A DNA stretch of 42,755 nt from Frankia nepalensis (GTDB lineage Bacteria; Actinomycetota; Actinomycetes; Frankiales; Frankiaceae), in assembly GCF_016786325.1 (NCBI RefSeq), contig NZ_JADWYU010000135.1, positions 22,411 through 65,165 of the forward strand, given 5' to 3'. Under the pieces are notes generated by a model. The model did not search any database. It was not told where the DNA came from and was given only the letters and a program-made list of their open reading frames with translations. Shown piece by piece: positions 39,927 through 42,755 of the stretch (its first letter is position 1; each line of letters starts with the position of its first letter). Position numbers and translations under genes: made by a program.

Positions 39927-40976
39927 CTACAGCGCGGAACGCGGCAGCGGCGGGCTGCCGCGCCCTCCACTTGGCTGGCTGTAGGTCGTGGAAGCGCTGA
40001 ACAGGCTGTGGTCACCGAGTTCGCAACCGCGCCCGTAGACGCCGACCGCCAGCGGGCCGAGCTGGGCGACGGCCGCCCAGGCGTCGCCGAGGCGCCGGAC
40101 GCGGAACTCGGCCCGGTCGTCGTTCACCGTGATCGTCAGCGTGGGCCACGACCGCGGCCAGTCGTCCAGTGGTGCCGCGGCGCGGCGGAAGTCCTCCTCG
40201 GCCCGGCCTCTGGCGGCGTCGCGTGGGAACGCCAGGCCCAGCGCGCCGACCTGGCTGTCGATCGCGGCGTCGGATGCGGCCTCCTGGGGGCCGTGTGGCC
40301 CGTGCCAGTGGCTGCCGAGCCCGCGCCAGGTCGACACGACGAGGGTGCCCCCAGCCGGTGTGCGGTGGCCGAAGCTCAGATGCCACAACGGCTGGTCGGG
40401 CGCACCGCGCACGGTGCCCCACCCCTCGACCCACCGCTGCTCGAACCTTCGCTGCTCGACGGGGTCCTGGGACGCGCCGTAGACCGGGAAGTCCAGCTCC
40501 CACGGCGGCTCGGGCATCACGCCAGGACCTCGCAGATCGGCCAGGTACAGCGCCCCATACCCCCGGTCCCACTCATCGGCGTCAGGCATCCTGATCTGTC
40601 GGCGCAGTTCCCACGCCGCCTCGCCGACATAGGCCGGCCCCAGCCCCGCGAGCTCCTTGGCGGCGTCCATGTTCTCAAACAGGTCGACGTAGCCCCGGTA
40701 CTCGTTGATCATCAAACGCAGGCCGTAAGCGGCATACGTGACGTACTTCCCTCCCAGCCCGGCCAGCAGGCGCGCACCCTCGATACGGACGCCCATGCCA
40801 AGGCGGTAGTTGGTAAGGACATGCAGCCTGATCTGTTCGACGGCCTCGGCGACGTACGCTGGCCCCAGCTCGATCAGCTGCCGGGCGCCGACGACCGTCG
40901 CCTCGGGATCGGCCCGCCAGGGCGTGTTCAACAGCTCACGCGCCCGCCGTACTTCCGCGTCCGGGCGGTCGGCCAC
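39927..40976 (-). CDS. Unrecognised protein with N-terminal helical repeats
   Basis: About 349 residues, no family recognised. Residues 15-160 contain three or four related helical units built on A-x-x-L-x-x-LGPAYVxEAxxxLR: ARQLIELGPAYVAEAVEQIR, ARLLAGLGGKYVTYAAYGLR, AKELAGLGPAYVGEAAWELR and a weaker ALYLADL unit. They recall HEAT/ARM-like solenoids used as binding scaffolds. The C-terminal half (about 190-349) is predicted beta-rich, with aromatic strands (LWHLSFGHRTPAGGTLVVST, LTITVNDDRAEFRVRRLGDA), and looks like a separate domain. No signal peptide or membrane segment. GTG 40976 is chosen because GAGGAGGG lies just upstream. Convergent with the response regulator gene and divergent from the EAL gene. 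Confidence 0.75.
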   Translation of the reverse strand: MADRPDAEVRRARELLNTPWRADPEATVVGARQLIELGPAYVAEAVEQIRLHVLTNYRLGMGVRIEGARLLAGLGGKYVTYAAYGLRLMINEYRGYVDLFENMDAAKELAGLGPAYVGEAAWELRRQIRMPDADEWDRGYGALYLADLRGPGVMPEPPWELDFPVYGASQDPVEQRRFEQRWVEGWGTVRGAPDQPLWHLSFGHRTPAGGTLVVSTWRGLGSHWHGPHGPQEAASDAAIDSQVGALGLAFPRDAARGRAEEDFRRAAAPLDDWPRSWPTLTITVNDDRAEFRVRRLGDAWAAVAQLGPLAVGVYGRGCELGDHSLFSASTTYSQPSGGRGSPPLPRSAL

Positions 40977-41271
40977 GGCACCCTCCTCGACGCATCCGGG
41001 CGGTCGAACGACGGAATCGTCCACACGCATCGCCGCGCTCGACCCTCAGGCTGCCCGAGCCCGCGGCTCGTGAGGGCAGGGTAGTCGTTCCGACGCGCCG
41101 GTTGCGCCGGCCCGGTTGCGTGGAAATCCGCGCCAAGGCCGTTCTCTTATCCCCGGAGTCCTGGTGTCTCGCTGCTCGTTCGCGTCGTCGTCGGGGCTGG
41201 CCGGCTCTGCCGGGGAGGCGGAGGCCGGCCGGTGGGAGAATGGTCGCGGGCCATGACGATCCTGGGCAGGT

Positions 41272-42591
41272 ATGGCTGAGAATTATGCGGGCAGGCTTCT
41301 GTACGAGACGAAGTCTGCGGGCGAAAGGCCATCATTTGACGCCGGGGAGGGGGATGTCGTGAAAGACGAGACATTCGGACCCTCAGCCAAGGTGCTTGAG
41401 CCGGACGATAAGGTGATGGAACTACTCGACGTGCTTCGTCGGCATTTAAGTATGGATGTCGCGGTTCTGGGTATGTGGGACAAGGACCTGCTGGTTGTGC
41501 AGGTCATCAGCGGCGACGGATCGAGTTTTGGGCTGGCGCCGGGGGTGACGATCCGGCGGAGCAAGGAACTGTACGAGGACCTACGGGCCCTCGGGCTGCC
41601 CTCGGTGTCGGCCGACACGAAGAGAGACGCGCACGCGGCCACGGCCCCGATGGTAAGGAATCTTGACGTCGGGTCCTACGCGTCGGCCGAACTCGTCGAC
41701 AGCCACGGACAGTTGTACGGGCTGCTCTGCTGTCTGGCCCATCAACCCCATCCTGGAATCCGTGAGCGTGACTGTCACTTCGTACGCATGGTGGCCGAGT
41801 TCCTCCAGGACTCACTGATCGACCTACGACGGATGTGGGAGACGCGCAGTCGGGCGTCCCGCGCGATCTGCGGTCTCATCGATGGCGGCGGTCCCCGGAT
41901 CGTGTACCAGCCGATCGTGCGACTCGGCAGCGGCGCTCTCGTCGGCGTCGAGGCCCTCTCCCGGTTCCCTCCACGATGCGGCGACGAGGTCCACGACACT
42001 CCGGGCTGGTTTCGCTCTGCCTGGCTCGTCGGTCTGGGCATCGACTTGGAGATGGCCGCGATCCACCACGCCATCGAGGAGCTTCCCGGCCTTCCCCCCG
42101 GGATCAGACTCGCGCTCAACGCATCCCCCAGCACCGTCACTGGCGGCCTTGTCGAACTCCTCTGCGACCTTCGCGACCCGTACCGCGTAGTCATGGAGGT
42201 CACGGAGCACGAGAACTGCGCGGGCAATCCCGACCTTGTGCGTGCCATCGACTGCCTGCGCGACCTTGGCGTGCGCATCGCGGTGGACGACACCGGCGCC
42301 GGCTACTCCGGTCTCGAGCAACTCCTCCGACTTCGGCCAGACGTCATCAAGCTCGACTACCTCATCACCCGCGGCATCGACCGCGACCTGGCCCGCCGCA
42401 CGATCGCCACCGGACTTGTCCGCTTCACCGAAGAGATCGGCGGAGCCGTCGTCGCCGAAGGCATCGAGACCATCGCCGAACGCGACGCCGTGGTCAGGGC
42501 CGGCGTCCCCTACGGACAGGGCTACCTCTACGGCAAACCAGCTCCCATAGCCGTCATCACGGAACGACGCCGTCTGGCACCAGCGATGTGA
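41272..42591 (+). CDS. GAF-EAL cyclic-di-GMP phosphodiesterase
   Basis: A 439-residue protein predicted to hydrolyse cyclic di-GMP to pGpG. A GAF-like sensor fold spans about 45-185 (LLDVLRRHLSMDVAVLGMWD, ending VRMVAEFLQDSL). The EAL domain spans about 205-430 and keeps the metal and catalytic residues: Glu227 in VEALSR, Asn283 in LNASPS, Glu309 in MEVTEHE, Asp339-Asp340 in VDDTGAGYS, Lys360 in VIKLDY and Glu396 in AEGIET. No GGDEF domain, so it is a pure phosphodiesterase. Cytoplasmic. The start is either ATG 41272 or GTG 41359; the latter has a strong GGGGAGGGGG upstream and would not touch either domain. Upstream, 41031-41271 holds a hairpin around CGAGCC/GGCTCG and no gene. Confidence 0.92.
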   Translation: MAENYAGRLLYETKSAGERPSFDAGEGDVVKDETFGPSAKVLEPDDKVMELLDVLRRHLSMDVAVLGMWDKDLLVVQVISGDGSSFGLAPGVTIRRSKELYEDLRALGLPSVSADTKRDAHAATAPMVRNLDVGSYASAELVDSHGQLYGLLCCLAHQPHPGIRERDCHFVRMVAEFLQDSLIDLRRMWETRSRASRAICGLIDGGGPRIVYQPIVRLGSGALVGVEALSRFPPRCGDEVHDTPGWFRSAWLVGLGIDLEMAAIHHAIEELPGLPPGIRLALNASPSTVTGGLVELLCDLRDPYRVVMEVTEHENCAGNPDLVRAIDCLRDLGVRIAVDDTGAGYSGLEQLLRLRPDVIKLDYLITRGIDRDLARRTIATGLVRFTEEIGGAVVAEGIETIAERDAVVRAGVPYGQGYLYGKPAPIAVITERRRLAPAM

Positions 42592-42704
42592 AAGGTCAGC
42601 CATCCGGACGGCCCCTCGTCAGCGCTACGGCGGGCGGAACATCACGAGAACGCCAACATCACGACCGTCAAGTTCCCTCTGAGTCCTCCGGGCCCTTCGG
42701 CCGG

Positions 42705-42725
42705 CCGCGCAAGCGCGGAAATTTT
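42705..42725 (+). terminator. Intrinsic terminator after the EAL gene
   Basis: CCGCGC (42705-42710) and GCGCGG (42713-42718) pair closely, followed by AAATTTT. This is the only hairpin in the window followed by a T run. It lies about 115 bases after the EAL stop. The remaining bases to 42755 show no gene. Confidence 0.45.
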
Positions 42726-42755
42726 GGGGGTGGCTCGTTCGGGTGGTCTGTCCGG

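Overview
The window is high-GC DNA (roughly 70 percent by eye) with GTG starts, 4-base ATGA/GTGA gene overlaps, MmyB-type XRE, MarR and TetR regulators and many two-component pairs. This points to a filamentous, soil- or plant-associated actinomycete. I cannot fix the genus; a Frankia-, Micromonospora- or Streptosporangium-like organism would fit. No tRNA, rRNA, CRISPR array or intact mobile element is visible. Several intergenic stretches are graveyards of decayed genes.

Region A (111-10539, + strand) is a plant cell wall saccharification cluster: Gfo/Idh/MocA oxidoreductase, GH3, GH43, GH78, an HSL-type carboxylesterase and GH1. No signal peptides are seen, so these enzymes probably act in the cytoplasm on imported, partly acetylated or rhamnosylated oligosaccharides. 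The GH3-GH43 gap holds a decayed second copy of the esterase gene that keeps only its leader and its last 39 codons.

Region B (10584-19911): two relics (one an acyl-CoA dehydrogenase tail), then a leftward MMPL exporter-histidine kinase-response regulator operon, then a leftward heterodimeric ABC exporter with one degenerate ATPase site. A divergent MarR gene faces the ABC exporter across a 28-base dyad.

Region C (20123-24385): a small stand-alone protein resembling the C-terminal RNA-polymerase-binding domain of PcrA/UvrD, RHS/YD-repeat debris, an MmyB-type regulator divergent from DUF2255 and Zn-alcohol dehydrogenase genes, and frameshifted remains of carboxymuconolactone decarboxylase and SDR genes.

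Region D (24604-27093): an Rcp1-like response regulator, with an apparent 42-residue ORF overlapping its stop, divergent from a CHASE3-HAMP histidine kinase.

Region E (27259-33324) is the most distinctive part: a poly(cis-1,4-isoprene) (rubber) degradation locus. Two Tat-exported latex-clearing proteins (Lcp, b-type haem dioxygenases) flank oxiA/oxiB (two-subunit molybdenum hydroxylase) and a TetR regulator. Lcp would cut rubber outside the cell into oligo-isoprenoids with aldehyde and ketone ends; OxiAB would oxidise the aldehydes; the TetR protein probably controls the locus.

Region F (33685-42755): transposase debris, a HAD phosphatase, a MacB-type ABC/FtsX pair divergent from a histidine kinase/LuxR-type regulator pair across a perfect 24-base dyad, an unrecognised protein with helical repeats, and a GAF-EAL cyclic-di-GMP phosphodiesterase.
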